A stretch of 64,000 bases of DNA from Zarea fungicola (Eukaryota; Ascomycota; Sordariomycetes; Hypocreales; Cordycipitaceae). Positions 1 to 10,688 of the stretch are shown here, piece by piece; positions within the stretch are counted from its first letter, which is position 1, and the number at the start of each line of letters is the position of its first letter. A program made the position numbers and the translations under genes. Where the stretch lies: contig FWCC01000234.1 in assembly GCA_900169235.1 (NCBI GenBank), positions 47,701-111,700 on the forward strand. Direction: 5' to 3'. Below the pieces are notes generated by a model, which had not been told where the DNA came from, did not search any database, and was given only the letters and a program-made list of their open reading frames with translations.

Positions 1-207
1 GCCAATTGGAACGACGGAGCGCGCAACTTTAATCTTCTGCGCGACTGCGCGTCCCGAGACCTTTGGAAATTTTAACGATAATCTCATTATAACGATTTAT
101 CCAATGAATTAAATCTAGCTATACTTTCCAAGAGTATTTAGCACCTTGGCCGGCCGGCCAACGTAGTATGTACATCATCACTCATCCATCCTCAGATCTC
201 TTTACAG

Positions 208-1724
208 CTAATAGTAATGATGGGCAAAGCGCATCTCGCTCGCGCCAACGTCAAACACGGCCAGGACATTGTTCAAAAACGTATCCCCCAGGATATAAGG
301 CCCCTGGCCACCGTCGGCTAGGCCCACAAGGCAAGAGCTGGCATCGTCGGGCAGCGTCTGGCCCTGCACGAGCATATCGGCAGCAGAGATGGCAAAGGGG
401 ACGCCGCCAATGACCACGCTCACTTCAGGCACCTTGGCGTTGCACGGCGCAAAGTACGCGCCCTGGTCCGCAACGAAAACAGGACGCGGGTCGTAGAGAG
501 CCAAGATGTCGTTGGTCATCTCCGTGGGCAGCATCAGCAGCGTGGTGCCGCTGTCGACAATAATGGGGAACTGCGTCGTGTTGATGTGTGGCCAGTGGAA
601 GAGGTTGCTCCACCACGAGCCGCCTCCCACGCCGCCCCAGCTGCTATGCGAGCCCTCGTAGATGTACGCGTCGGCCACAATGGTGTAGAATGAGTAGTGC
701 GTGAGCATGGCCGACTCGTTGAAGATTTCGAGCTTCCGGATGGGCGTGCTCGCAAACACAGGTCCCGCGTGGACGGGGGGCAAGCCACCGAGGGCGAGGT
801 AGCCTCCGCTCGAGTTGCGCTGGCAGGCGAGGCTGAAGACGGGCTCTACGAGCTTCTCCTTGACCATGGTGGTGAAGATGCTGTCGTAGACGACCTGCGT
901 GGCGAGGCTGTCCTTGGTCGGGTCGTCGCCCTTGAAGGCGCTCGTCAGCAGCGGGTAGGCGAGGCCCATCAGGCCGCTGGTGACCTCGTCGCCGTTCCAG
1001 TACGCGCGGTTGACGAGGGCGACCTGCTGGCTGCGGGCGGTGATGCCCGCTACTGTCACATCCTCAAGACCGAAATCGCCAGACACAAACTCGCCGTCGC
1101 CGTAGGAGATGTTGAAGTTGAGGTCGGGAAGAGTGCCGTGCTGGAAGTTGCCTTTAAATGGCGGACCGAATGTACAATTGGCCTCCTATACGATAAAAAA
1201 AAAGAGTAACAGGTTAGCGAATTTGCATTCTTGTAAAAGGTAAAATTGAAGGAAAAGTAGCAAGCATAGAAGGAAGGAAGGGACCGAGCAGCGACAAGGC
1301 AAAGGTGCAAAGGAAGTCTTACTGGCAAGCTTGTACCGTTCACATCGACACACTGAAAGCCTTCATGGACAAGCCAAGTGTCGCTGGATCCAGAGTCGAC
1401 AATAACTTTGACTGGTGTTCCATTCCACTCAATTGTAGCTATGAACTCAGAATCGAAGAGATCATTAATGTGCGTGGAACCATGTTGCTTAGCCAGGCCC
1501 CGCAGGAGGCTTGAGGAGCCTTTGGGACGCGACACTCTCTCCAGAGACAGAACATGGTTGGAGACAGCATTGGGGCTGGCCGGCTTCAATTGGTCATTGC
1601 TCGGAGCAACCACCTTGGCACTCAGCTGCGCAGTCTTGGGTGTCGCCAAGACGGGCAGGGACAGCGACAGCGCAGCGATGGCGGCCGTGGCGAGACAGCC
1701 ACCAAGAGTCGAATGGCGAGCCAT
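208..1724 (-). CDS. Secreted pepsin-type (A1) aspartic protease, 2 exons
   Basis: Exons are 1724..1323 and 1185..208, with a 137-nt GT-AG intron in phase 0, giving 459 residues. The protein starts with a hydrophobic signal (residues about 10-27), followed by a propeptide-like stretch. The first catalytic motif is DSGSSDTW (Asp110) and the second is DSGTT (Asp345), as in family A1 endopeptidases. Between them lie family landmarks such as YGDGE, GITARSQQVALV and SGLMGLAYP. Exon 2 restores the usual cysteine/FGP segment right after the splice, which supports the junction. The start is the first ATG downstream of a GTG codon. The enzyme should hydrolyse proteins outside the cell or in the vacuole. 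There is no obvious GPI tail, since the protein ends ...RFAHHYY. The intron is longer than most in the window. I am sure of the family but not of its substrate. Confidence 0.9.
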
Positions 1725-2989
1725 TGGCGGACAAGGCACTCAGGTCAGGTATAGTAAGTATACTCACGAAGCGATTGCCGAATGAAAATATAATTTCCTT
1801 GTTGCCAAAGAGCTTCAACGACGCGCAGTCCTCAATGCCGCCTGGCTGAAGTACCTTTAAGCAGCTCCATTTGCCAGCAAACTTGGGGTGATGAGGCTCA
1901 TTTATATATGCATGGTTGAATTTGCCCTCACTCCTTCGCACGACCCCTGCAGACTTTATCGCCACTCACTCATCCGTACTTGATCCTACAAGGAAAGCAG
2001 AGGGGCTGGTTGGCAGAAGTTCCCCTATTCGCGGCTTCCTCCTACCAAGTTTAGTAATTCGACATGTGCTAGTGTATGCAGTGTGCCGGAATGCCGATTG
2101 GGTTTTTTGTTGGAGCAATTAAGGCAGTCAGATTATAACTCATCCTTTCCCGATCCAGATAAACAAGACAAGCATGCATCAGGGGTTGTGCGGGAGAGGG
2201 CTTGTTATCCGTCCGTATTAACAATGATTAGGCCGAATATGGAAGGTCGCCGGATGCTCGGCTGCAATCATTGGGTACAGCGCGACGGCCAATGCACATG
2301 ATTGTCACGTCGCGGCTATATGGTTTTCATTTACTGGTACTCTCATACATTCAAAGGTCGTATTTTGTACCGGTCAACGATGTCAAAAAAAAAAATCACA
2401 AGCGCCTCCGTGCAACGTGCCTGGATCCGGTGGTGAATCCGTTGTTTTCAACCAGCCTTGGACTGTGATCTTGAGTTTCTCGAACAAGAATTCCATACTC
2501 ACTCAGCGGTGGCCAAGGTACATTTTTTGAGCGTAAATAGTGGACGACTTAACTTTGTACCTTCCCAGTTTGTCTTGGATCCTAGTCGAGTGAATTCATC
2601 ATCAGTCTTATGGTGTTGATGGCTTCTCGGGGTTAGGGTTGGTTATTTTGGTGATATTTTTGCCTTGTCGCCAGGCACTTTTGACTCGGCGAATGCACCC
2701 CAAGTGCTTACAGGGACTTGGCGGTTGGCACTGCCAAATCCAGTAAAGCGTCCTTTTTATGCAGATGGCTCAGATTTGCTTTTTTGCTCTTTATTTCTAC
2801 AAGCGGTGAAACTAGAGCGAGTCAGGCGCTGAGCAGTATGATGGTGAAGTTGAGATAACAGTTTCTTTTCCTTTTTTTTTTTTAAAAAAAAAATGAACAG
2901 TCCACATAATGATGCGAGCTGACAAACACATCACCTGCCCATAAGGCGTTGCAGTACCCATGAAGCCCAGGCCAAGATGACAAATTCCC
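1725..2989. other. Intergenic region, no gene seen
   Basis: No convincing coding sequence was found on either strand. The region holds poly-A/T runs near 2383 and 2871-2891 and a short telomere-like GGGTTAGGGTTGG at about 2631-2645. It separates the 5' end of the aspartic protease from the 3' end of the transglutaminase-like gene. Confidence 0.5.
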
Positions 2990-3898
2990 TTAACCTCGGA
3001 GCGCACGACTAATGTCAATCACCTTTGGCGGATCATCAGATGCATACGGGTCATACAGCAGTATCTCGTCCGGGATCTTGAGGTCCTCCCTCGCCATGAG
3101 CGCCTGCATATCGTCCACTTTGATGTCTTGATGCGCAATCACGGCCGCCACCTCATCCAGCAGCGCCGCCTCGGCGGCTGTCACCTCATGCTCGACGGCG
3201 CGCATGCCCCATTCCTCCCACAGGAGGAGCTCCTTCTTATCCAGCGCCGCGAGATCATGCACGGCGTTGTGTGCAATGATCTTCTTCCCGCACAGCTTCG
3301 CGGGCGCGCCCCTGAAGCATGTATACCGCTGCTCCACGTCTTCGTCCTTGATCTTGCCGGCGCGCAGTAGAGCCCACGCGTGCGGCGCAGTCTGAAAGTC
3401 GATGCCGGGGCGCAGATCCAGGACATTCACCTTGTCGTCGCCCAGGAGACCGACGTCCGCATCGACAAGGCGCCAGCGCTGGAGCGCCGGATCCCAAATC
3501 TCCGCCACCACGTGGTCCAGCATGAGCGGCTCGTCAAAGTACGCGGCGAACCCGACGCGGGCGCGCGCGGCGTAGCCTTTGCTCCGCGCGAGGGCGACGA
3601 GGAGCACCGCCGAGTCGCGGCAGCAACCGACCGTCTGGTCCAGAGGGCCGCGGTCCTGGGAGAGCGTGGCGCCCGGGCCCCTGGAAAAGACGCGGGTGAG
3701 CATGGCGTCGGCGTAGCGGGTGTGAATCTCGTGCTGTCGCTCAGGGAGGACCTCGGAGGCGCGGGCGCGGTAGTGCAGGACGAGCTGATTGGCGGCGTGG
3801 TGGAGGGACGGAATGTCGGAGGGCAAGGCGGCGATGGCCTCGACGGCGTCTTCACCAGGGCGGGTGATGGGGCTGTGGGTGCTCCAGAACTCGGACAT
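2990..3898 (-). CDS. Transglutaminase-like (papain-fold) protein, single exon
   Basis: The protein has 302 residues and no intron or signal peptide. The transglutaminase-like triad is visible in order. The cysteine lies in GCCRDSAVLLVALARSKGY (Cys93 most likely, with Cys92 beside it), the histidine in LMLDHVVAEIWD (His129) and the aspartate in WRLVDADV (Asp146). The Cys-Arg-Asp context is typical of the short microbial transglutaminase-like superfamily, whose members act as proteases, amidases or cross-linking enzymes. The C-terminal half (about 180-302) is largely acidic and helical-looking and matches nothing I recognise. The start codon is a clear ATG at 3898 with an A/T-rich leader. It is probably cytosolic; substrate unknown. 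Confidence 0.8.
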   Translation of the reverse strand: MSEFWSTHSPITRPGEDAVEAIAALPSDIPSLHHAANQLVLHYRARASEVLPERQHEIHTRYADAMLTRVFSRGPGATLSQDRGPLDQTVGCCRDSAVLLVALARSKGYAARARVGFAAYFDEPLMLDHVVAEIWDPALQRWRLVDADVGLLGDDKVNVLDLRPGIDFQTAPHAWALLRAGKIKDEDVEQRYTCFRGAPAKLCGKKIIAHNAVHDLAALDKKELLLWEEWGMRAVEHEVTAAEAALLDEVAAVIAHQDIKVDDMQALMAREDLKIPDEILLYDPYASDDPPKVIDISRALRG

Positions 3899-4826
3899 GA
3901 TTCAGGATAATGATTCTTTTCTCGATGTAGTTTTTTTTCTTGCAAAGTTGTTTCTCAGTTACTTCTCAAATGGAATGATTGTGACTGTAAGAAGTGGACG
4001 AGGGAATGATGGCGAGGTTGAAGTCGTCACTTATATACCTCTCTGACGTCGGAGGGATTCACGATTTCCACTCCACCACCAATCAAATATGCGGCTGAAG
4101 AACTTTTGCCAGCTTAAGCAGCCCGTTAGTGTCAAGCTGATTGGCCATTTCAAGAGCCTCGATTTGGAAATCTGCACCCAGTTTCACCTTCTAGGGAATA
4201 ATGCTAGTGAAGGAGCGGTAATGACTGCGAGAATATGCTAACTTAGGTCGTATTAACATTAGTTGTTTCATACACCGGTGAGTCAAAAACGGCACTGAAG
4301 CTCGTAAAAGGCGTAAAACGGCTGTTCACAAGGAATTGGATTGCCGCAAGTACATGTGAATGATTGCATACATGGCACGTAGCATGAAGGGAACTGGACG
4401 GTCGGTGGAAGAGGCCGCGTCACCGGGAGACGTGCTGCGCCAGTTGGGAAGGGGTAAATCCTTTGGAAGGCGTAAAACGGCTGTAAATTCGAACAAATCA
4501 AAATGGCTGTAACTTGACATTAGCTCGCAAGTATCAACACGCAAAAGAACCAATCGGAGCCACAGTCAATACTGGTCTCACATGCGGATTTGGGCACGCG
4601 ACTCGCCAACAGCAGGTTAAAGGACGGAAATGCCCCGTCTAAAATGTATTGAATGCTAACGGCTTGCTGAAATATGAGGAAAACGCATCACGGTGACCAC
4701 TGCTCCCTCGTTCTCTCTCGTTGCCTCGCATGCGCGGTGTGGTATATTGTCATCCTGCACAAAAAGTCCCTTTTATCCTCCACTGCTCTCTTTGTTGCGT
4801 CGCTTCCTTTGTCGTCGAATACCGGT
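3899..4826. other. Intergenic region, no gene seen
   Basis: This stretch lies between the 5' end of the transglutaminase-like gene and the 3' end of the copper chaperone gene. A short phrase, GGCGTAAAACGGCTGT, occurs twice (about 4310-4325 and 4469-4484), hinting at a small local duplication. No coding potential was recognised. Confidence 0.4.
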
Positions 4827-5144
4827 TTAGGCGGCGGCGGGCACCTCAATCGACTGTGGTACGCCGTCGGCCTTGGCTGAGTTGATCTTCTTGCCCGTCT
4901 TGGCAATCTTGGTCAGGACCGTCTCGTAGGGGAGGCCGGTGACGACCTTGGCCGTCTGGTTCTCGAGGGAGACTTCGTAGCTCTCGACGCCTGAGCCGGA
5001 GGGGGGGTTCTGTTAGCGACTGGTAGCGGAATGAGACTGAGAGTTGGACAACGTACCGTCAAGCTTCTTGAGGACGCGGTCGATGGCGCCGGAGCAGCCG
5101 CCGCAGGTCATGGTGACATCGAACTCGTAGGTGTGGGAGGCCAT
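4827..5144 (-). CDS. ATX1: ATX1-type cytosolic copper chaperone, 2 exons
   Basis: Exons are 5144..5057 and 4990..4827, with a 66-nt GT-AG intron in phase 1, giving 83 residues. It is a single HMA (ferredoxin-like beta-alpha-beta) domain. The metal site is MTCGGCSGA (Cys14, Cys17), followed by IDRVLKKLDG, and the second half reads VESYEVSLENQTAKVVTG. Cys-Gly-Gly-Cys rather than Cys-x-x-Ala identifies the ATX1/ATOX1 group, which hands Cu(I) to the Ccc2-type P-type ATPase of the secretory pathway. The lysine-rich stretch TKIAKTGKKI near residue 60 corresponds to the basic face used for docking. An Ala-rich tail follows. Both halves are too short to be seen as open frames of ordinary length, so the gene is easy to miss. 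Confidence 0.93.
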
Positions 5145-6884
5145 TTTGGTTGATGCGGGGGAGCGTTTGGTTATGAGGGTGGCGGGGGAAGACTTGGTGG
5201 TGATGTGAGTTTTGAATGTTGTCGTTTGCGTAGACTAAATGCGGATGAGGATTGTTTGTTTTATGTATAACAAAGTAGAGGTTGGAAACGGACAGTTCGG
5301 GACGGGAGCGATGGGATAATTAATAATTCAAACGAGGCCACCCGCCTGCCCCTCCAAACGGGTTTAATCATTCTGGTGTCGATGGCGCGACCCATTCTAG
5401 TGAACCTGTCCTCAAGGGACCTGAACGATGGGTACCTATTTGGTGTCGCTACTATGCAAAGTATACATGTCCCGCTTGTATACCTACCCCAGTAACGGCT
5501 ACCTGGCTTTACCTTTACCTGGCACAATTCGCGCTCCGTCAAATGTCAGAGCTTGGAAACTTGCTCAATCTTGTCTCATATTGGCATGGCTTGTCTCTCC
5601 CTCTCCCTCTTCTGTCGTTGTGCCATAAACTTGCGCTCCAGCTCGTCATTCTTCCAATCTTGCCACCTGTGCTTAATGAATTTCTTTGAATTTCATTTCA
5701 TTTTCAAGACATGGTCTCGAGTTTGCAGAAACTGTCCTTGATTGTGTGATGCGACGGCTGCAGACCAGTGTGAGCCATTTGTGCCTGCAATGTCACCCGG
5801 CTTGGCCTTGCCTCGTATTATCGTCACAAGCACTGCGACGCCGGAGATTGTACCCATTCATTAGCGAAATGAGACGCTTTAATAGAGCATTCGGTGTTAC
5901 GACTGTGAGTAAGGCAACATAGAGGATATTTGAATCCGCATTGCTGGTACGATACAGATGACGTACCAGTCTCTGAAGAGATGCTCGCTCACTCGCACGC
6001 GACAAGATAAAGAATGTACAGAAGATGGGCAAAATGGGCCGGCGACAGACTCAAAGAGAGAGAAACTCTATCAATATGCTGCCGAGCAATGTGCGCCATG
6101 GACATACGATGGACGGCAGAGGTCGAACATGTATGCCATGCGCAGTCGTTAAGTCATCACGCGGATGCAGAAAATTTCATACATACTATACCGAAATGCC
6201 AAGAAAGGAAACTAGGAGGAAAGAGAGTCTCTTGAACTCGAAAAAGTTTGCTTATTCTATTTATTCGCATGTTTTCACAGCTTTTGTTACTGGGTAAGAT
6301 GTGCGTGCCTCACCGACGTCAATATCTCTGCTAAAGACACTCGCCAGTGGCGGCAGATATCGCCAAGAATACACGGTTTGGTCTGCCTCGAGAGACGCAT
6401 AACTTTCTACCATTTCGCACCCGATATGGACGGCGCGGATATTGGGACACTGTTGGCATTTACGGGGCTGTGTCGAATCGCTGCGAGTCATGCACCGGCA
6501 CGCGCATTGCCGACATTGGAAAATCAATACATCATGGCCGAGGCGAAGCCGACTGAAACGCGCGCCGGGCAAGGCAACCATGGCGGTGGACTATCGTAGG
6601 TTCTACTACTGTATATTAATGCTGTCAATTCCAACGCTGCAAGTTCTAATCGCACACTCTAGCCAAAAATACATCGCTCGCTATTCCGCTCTTGATCTAA
6701 TATGCAGTGTAGTCTTTGGAGCATCCTCCCGTAGACGTAAGAAAACAAATCAAACTCGCTCACCCCTATGCACGCATGCTATTACTTTCATATGATTTCC
6801 CCTTGATACGCCTTTGCTTGCTCTCGTCAACTTCAAACTTCATGTGCCAGCCCTGGTCAAGCCTTGACTTGTGATTGCCTCTGG
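5145..6884. other. Intergenic region, no gene seen
   Basis: About 1.7 kb between the copper chaperone promoter and the 3' end of the GH28 gene. Open frames here are short, overlap on both strands and show no domain, signal peptide or splice-linked continuation. I see nothing supportable in it. Confidence 0.4.
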
Positions 6885-8195
6885 CTAGCCACTGCATTTA
6901 AAGCCAGAGTTCTTCTTCGTATTCACGCAATGCCACTGATCCAACACCTTGCCCCCCTCCCCATTCGTCACCTTTACCTCGCTCATGCTGTAGTCAAGAC
7001 ACCCGCCGGCCGCCGCGCTGCACTCGAACCAGCCCGCAAACTTGGCGCCCTTGGTCGCCCATCCGCTCACCCTCCGTGCCGTCAGGCCGTCCATGTGAAA
7101 CGTCGACGTCTGGCAGTCCTTGCCCGCGTTGCCCTCGTAGTTTTCACACTGCCATGCGTAGAAAGGATACCACCGCGTGCCCACGAGCTTAATGTCCTCC
7201 ACCAAGACGTTCTTCATGTAGCCGACGCCGCCGCCGCCGCCGTTGGGCGGGTAGCCCATGGCCGTGCCCGACCACGCCTTGATGTACAGCGCGTGCGTGG
7301 TGTCGTGCATGGTGATGTTTTGCGCGTGGAAGCCGTCAATGACGTCGTGCTCGCCCTTGTACTGCGCAATCGACCCCATGGCGATGCCGGACCCGTGGTA
7401 AAAGACGGAGTCATACAAACTAATATTGGACGAGTTGCGCTTGAGGGCGACGCCGTCGTCGCCGCTGGTGATGCTCCACCGGCGCAGCGTGAGGTTGCTC
7501 GAGAAGATGGTGTCGATGCCGTCCGTGTTGAGGGTGCCCGCGCCGTTGATGGAGGTGTTGTTGACGTAAATGTCGTCAAAGTCGACATTGTGCGTCCACG
7601 TCGTGGCCATGGTCCACATCTGGCTCTGCACGAAGCGCATGCCCCGGACCGTCGAGTTGGTCAGGCTGCGCCAGTTGATCATCATCGGGCGCCGGGGCAG
7701 GTTGCTCCGGTTCTTGGCCCAGTCGTACCACGCCTGCCCGTTGCCGTCGAGGGTGCCGACGCCGTGGCCGTCGAGCGTCACGCGGTCGCCGCCAAAATAC
7801 CACACCGTGCTCTGGTTCTGGAACCCGACGGGCATGGACACCGAGAGCCAGTAGTCAATCTTGTCGGTCCAGAGAAAGCGCCCAAAGTGGTGAATCTCGA
7901 CGTTGCTCAGCTTGTCGGTCGTCATGTTGGTGGCGATGTGGTAGTAGGGACTGTTGAATACGACCAGGGAATCCTTGGCGCAGTCGTGGTTGAGCGCTCT
8001 CATGATTGTCGGCGCACTGTCGAGCCGATGTTTTTTGGCCCTCACAATGCAGAGGGATAGCCCTTTCTGCTTGGCCAGACCCCGCCAATAGTTTGGATCT
8101 TTGGCATATGAAGGAATAGCCGGCGCATTATCGTCGCCAGGGCTCGCCGTCACTACGACAGAGAGACACAAGGCCAACACAGACAAGAGACGCAT
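6885..8195 (-). CDS. Secreted GH28 glycoside hydrolase (exo-polygalacturonase/rhamnogalacturonase type)
   Basis: A single exon of 436 residues with a clean signal peptide (residues 1-18, ending VVVTASP). Right-handed parallel beta-helix GH28 signatures are present. NTDGID gives Asp225 and SGDDGVALK gives Asp246/Asp247, the catalytic acids. The next site reads YHGSGIAMGS, where most members have GHG, and YIK (304-306) stands where endo-enzymes have RIK. Several N-glycosylation sequons are present, for example NMT, NRS, NNTS and NSSN. GH28 enzymes hydrolyse alpha-1,4-galacturonan or rhamnogalacturonan in plant pectin. The departures at the last two motifs argue against an ordinary endo-polygalacturonase and favour an exo-acting or rhamnose-linked specificity (inference). 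The gene stands alone. A long open frame exists on its opposite strand but has no protein-like features. Confidence 0.9.
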   Translation of the reverse strand: MRLLSVLALCLSVVVTASPGDDNAPAIPSYAKDPNYWRGLAKQKGLSLCIVRAKKHRLDSAPTIMRALNHDCAKDSLVVFNSPYYHIATNMTTDKLSNVEIHHFGRFLWTDKIDYWLSVSMPVGFQNQSTVWYFGGDRVTLDGHGVGTLDGNGQAWYDWAKNRSNLPRRPMMINWRSLTNSTVRGMRFVQSQMWTMATTWTHNVDFDDIYVNNTSINGAGTLNTDGIDTIFSSNLTLRRWSITSGDDGVALKRNSSNISLYDSVFYHGSGIAMGSIAQYKGEHDVIDGFHAQNITMHDTTHALYIKAWSGTAMGYPPNGGGGGVGYMKNVLVEDIKLVGTRWYPFYAWQCENYEGNAGKDCQTSTFHMDGLTARRVSGWATKGAKFAGWFECSAAAGGCLDYSMSEVKVTNGEGGKVLDQWHCVNTKKNSGFKCSG

Positions 8196-9632
8196 CTTCT
8201 CTCACTTTTGCGTTGGAGAAAGATGACGATTTTTTTTCTCCCACCGACGAGGAAATGGGCTTATACGAGGACCCTGAAAAAATATATTGCAGTTTGCGCC
8301 TCTTTTTTAGGGCGACGCGCACGTTTTCTTTGCGAGTCCTTGTCGACCCGCCGCATTATGTAGCGTCGTGCGACAGACAATGTAACGCACGATATTACAT
8401 GCAACATCCCTGCACCGTGAACAGATATATTCAATAATCCATGCATTAATACGGATAAACGGCTGCAGCAGAACTAATTATAAATTCTTCTTTACAGTCG
8501 ATTTTCCCGTCTGATCTCAGGGCTTGATTCTCATCTGGGTAAATGGTCCTTAGCCTCCGTGTGTAAGCACAGGGGTTTCATTGGCCTAGAACCGTCCCTA
8601 TAAATAATGAATGCCGCTCGACGCCACTATATTGGCTCAGCCTGCATTAGTTTCCGCCCTACTGGGCAGTATTCCCAAGCAATCAGCTGTCAGGTGTCTG
8701 CAAAGCCTGTGTCAGAGAGCGGAGATCGACCCGTTCGTGGCGCAGGGTCTCGACCGACCCCGTTCTTCACAGCCCTGCCATAAGCTTACCCAATACACAC
8801 CTATTTTGCTACCCTGGGTATGAAGTGTTCATTGACTTGATTCAGTCTAGTTCTTAGGCAGCTACTTGAAATATAAACCCCAAACCAGAGCGTGGTGACG
8901 GTCTTTTGCATAAATCGATCTGCTTCGGTTTATTTTAGAAGTTTTGGCCGGTAGCGTGTAAGCAAAACCCAGCTTCAAGGGCACAGCGGACTTTTGCGGC
9001 TATGGGGAATGTCGCCCTGTGTTTGAACGCCTCCAAAGACAACTTACTCAGTGTATGACAAGCTTTGTGAGCCTCGTAGCTTCGTGACGCCGAATCAAGT
9101 GCAATTCCACCAGTCACATGCCACGCCTGACTGCATCACGATCTTGGCAACAAACAAGCCAGATGCAACATCTTCCGCACTAGACCCGCCAGGTTTGTTA
9201 AACCCCGTCGACTGTCTCGATGATGATTTATCGGAACCAAGCCAAAACATGCCTAGCTCTTGAGTCGGCCCGCACTCCTCACAACTGCGGATTGGTTAGA
9301 CTGGGGATGGTTAGATGGCCATCTTAAATGTAGAAGGACAAATTGTTTCATCAATACTTGACTACATCGAGCGCTTGCTCATGGTAAGCCAGCCAATCCC
9401 AATCAGCTACCCACCGGATCCATCGAGGCCTCAAATTACGGAGCGAGACCCTTGCATGGCTCAGTTCTACCTCTTGATATGGTAGTATCATCCCATCTTC
9501 ACTTTCCGCGACTCATCGCTGGATTAATGTTATGAGTAGACTGAGTGTGGTTGTTGCTGGCATGGAGTGGATGCACACACTCGCAACAAATGCGTGGAAT
9601 TTGAACAGCGCCAACAAAAGAGCGAGGGACCA
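8196..9632. other. Intergenic region, no gene seen
   Basis: About 1.4 kb with no supportable gene. It includes the promoter side of the GH28 gene and otherwise unremarkable moderately AT-rich sequence. Confidence 0.4.
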
Positions 9633-9857
9633 AAAAAAAAAAGTCACCGAATGGTGGGAATTGAACCCAAGGCGATTCGAACGCCTACTGTGTGGATGTT
9701 AGACACGTGCGTCTAGAGGGACTCGTAGAGCAGTTAAACGTACACCTTCAGGAATCTCCAGAAACTGGAATCTGACGCTGATGAGGGAGTTAGTACGCTG
9801 GACTAACCAAGCGGAGCTTTCAGGGTTACTAACCGCTACCGTTGCGCCATGGGTCCC
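9633..9857 (-). ncRNA. Pol III-like tRNA-like locus (degenerate or intron-bearing tRNA, or tRNA-derived repeat)
   Basis: On the minus strand, GGACCCA (9857..9851) is followed by an A-box-like TGGCGCAACGG (9850..9840). Far downstream lies a perfect T-arm, AGGCG-TTCGAAT-CGCCT (about 9688..9672), which contains a B box. It is followed by TGGGTTC, which can pair with GGACCCA as a seven-pair acceptor stem (one G-T pair). A second B-box-like GGGTTCAATTCCC comes next, then a run of eleven T residues at 9641..9631, which would terminate RNA polymerase III. The A-to-B spacing is about 155 nt, far too long for a plain tRNA. A stem with a CTAACAT loop sits just before the T-arm. The locus could be a tRNA with a large insertion, two overlapping relics or a SINE head. 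I do not assign an anticodon. Confidence 0.35.
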
Positions 9858-10688
9858 TGGCCTGATGGCGCAATTACTTTTGTTTTATAAACTAATTTCG
9901 CTACAGACATTCGCTTCTGCTGCTGGGTTGCTTGCTGAAAGCAAGTACCGGCAAGTGTAGCTGCGGAGATTGTGGCTGGGATAAAAAGACAAAATTCTGC
10001 CAGGCTTTCGTGACTGTTTGTATAAACAACCGTTCGTGCGATACCGGTCAAATTCTGTAGCGAATGCTGGCAATCGCGGTGACCCAGCACCACGACCAGA
10101 GCAAGGAAACGCTAATAAATACAGCCATTGTCATGGCGTGACTTTTCTTGCGTCCATGGGAGACTTCCATGGCTACGTTGCTCGATCAGTAAGTCGACAG
10201 TCACAGCTTGAACAGGCGGTTTGGTTGCAGAAGACACTGAGCGAGGAATCTGTGTCTGAAATGGAACTGGTAGTTACGGTATTCCGTGTAACTAATTAAA
10301 TGGAAACCTTCGATTTGAGGTGACGACAAATGTATATTGGGGCTTCTTTGCTATCTTCTCGGCCGCTTTTGGCTTTGCAAAGCTGTAGACGCTGGAGTCA
10401 TTTTGCTGCGTCGGAACGGTCGAACTCTGACTTGGAGTAAGGCTCTGCATCGGGCCGGCTTGCTTCCGGGCCGTATCTCTGGCTATCATTTCCTGGCAAA
10501 CACTGGGCTTATAGGTCTAAATAACGCCATAGCAAATCACCGTCCACATAATCCGTCTTGACGCAGTATGGTTGATGCTTCTTGCGGCTACCGTATTGAC
10601 CCATCCAACCCAACTGCTGTTGGCACCACACCGCAACCTTCGCCCAGCAATTTTCTTTCGATGTGGACAATCGCTCGCCCATGATAAA
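9858..10688. other. Intergenic region, no gene seen
   Basis: About 0.8 kb between the tRNA-like locus and the 3' end of the alpha/beta hydrolase gene. No supportable feature was found. Confidence 0.4.

Noticed and set aside
697..1209. 170-codon plus-strand frame across the aspartic protease
   Set aside because: Antisense shadow crossing the protease intron boundary; composition unlike a protein.
2631..2645. Telomere-like GGGTTAGGGTTGG
   Set aside because: Only two imperfect units inside ordinary intergenic sequence; not a telomere or a convincing interstitial array.
6864..8060. 398-codon plus-strand frame opposite the GH28 gene
   Set aside because: It mirrors the GC-rich third positions of the real gene and has an Arg/Val/Ala/His-biased composition with no domain or signal.
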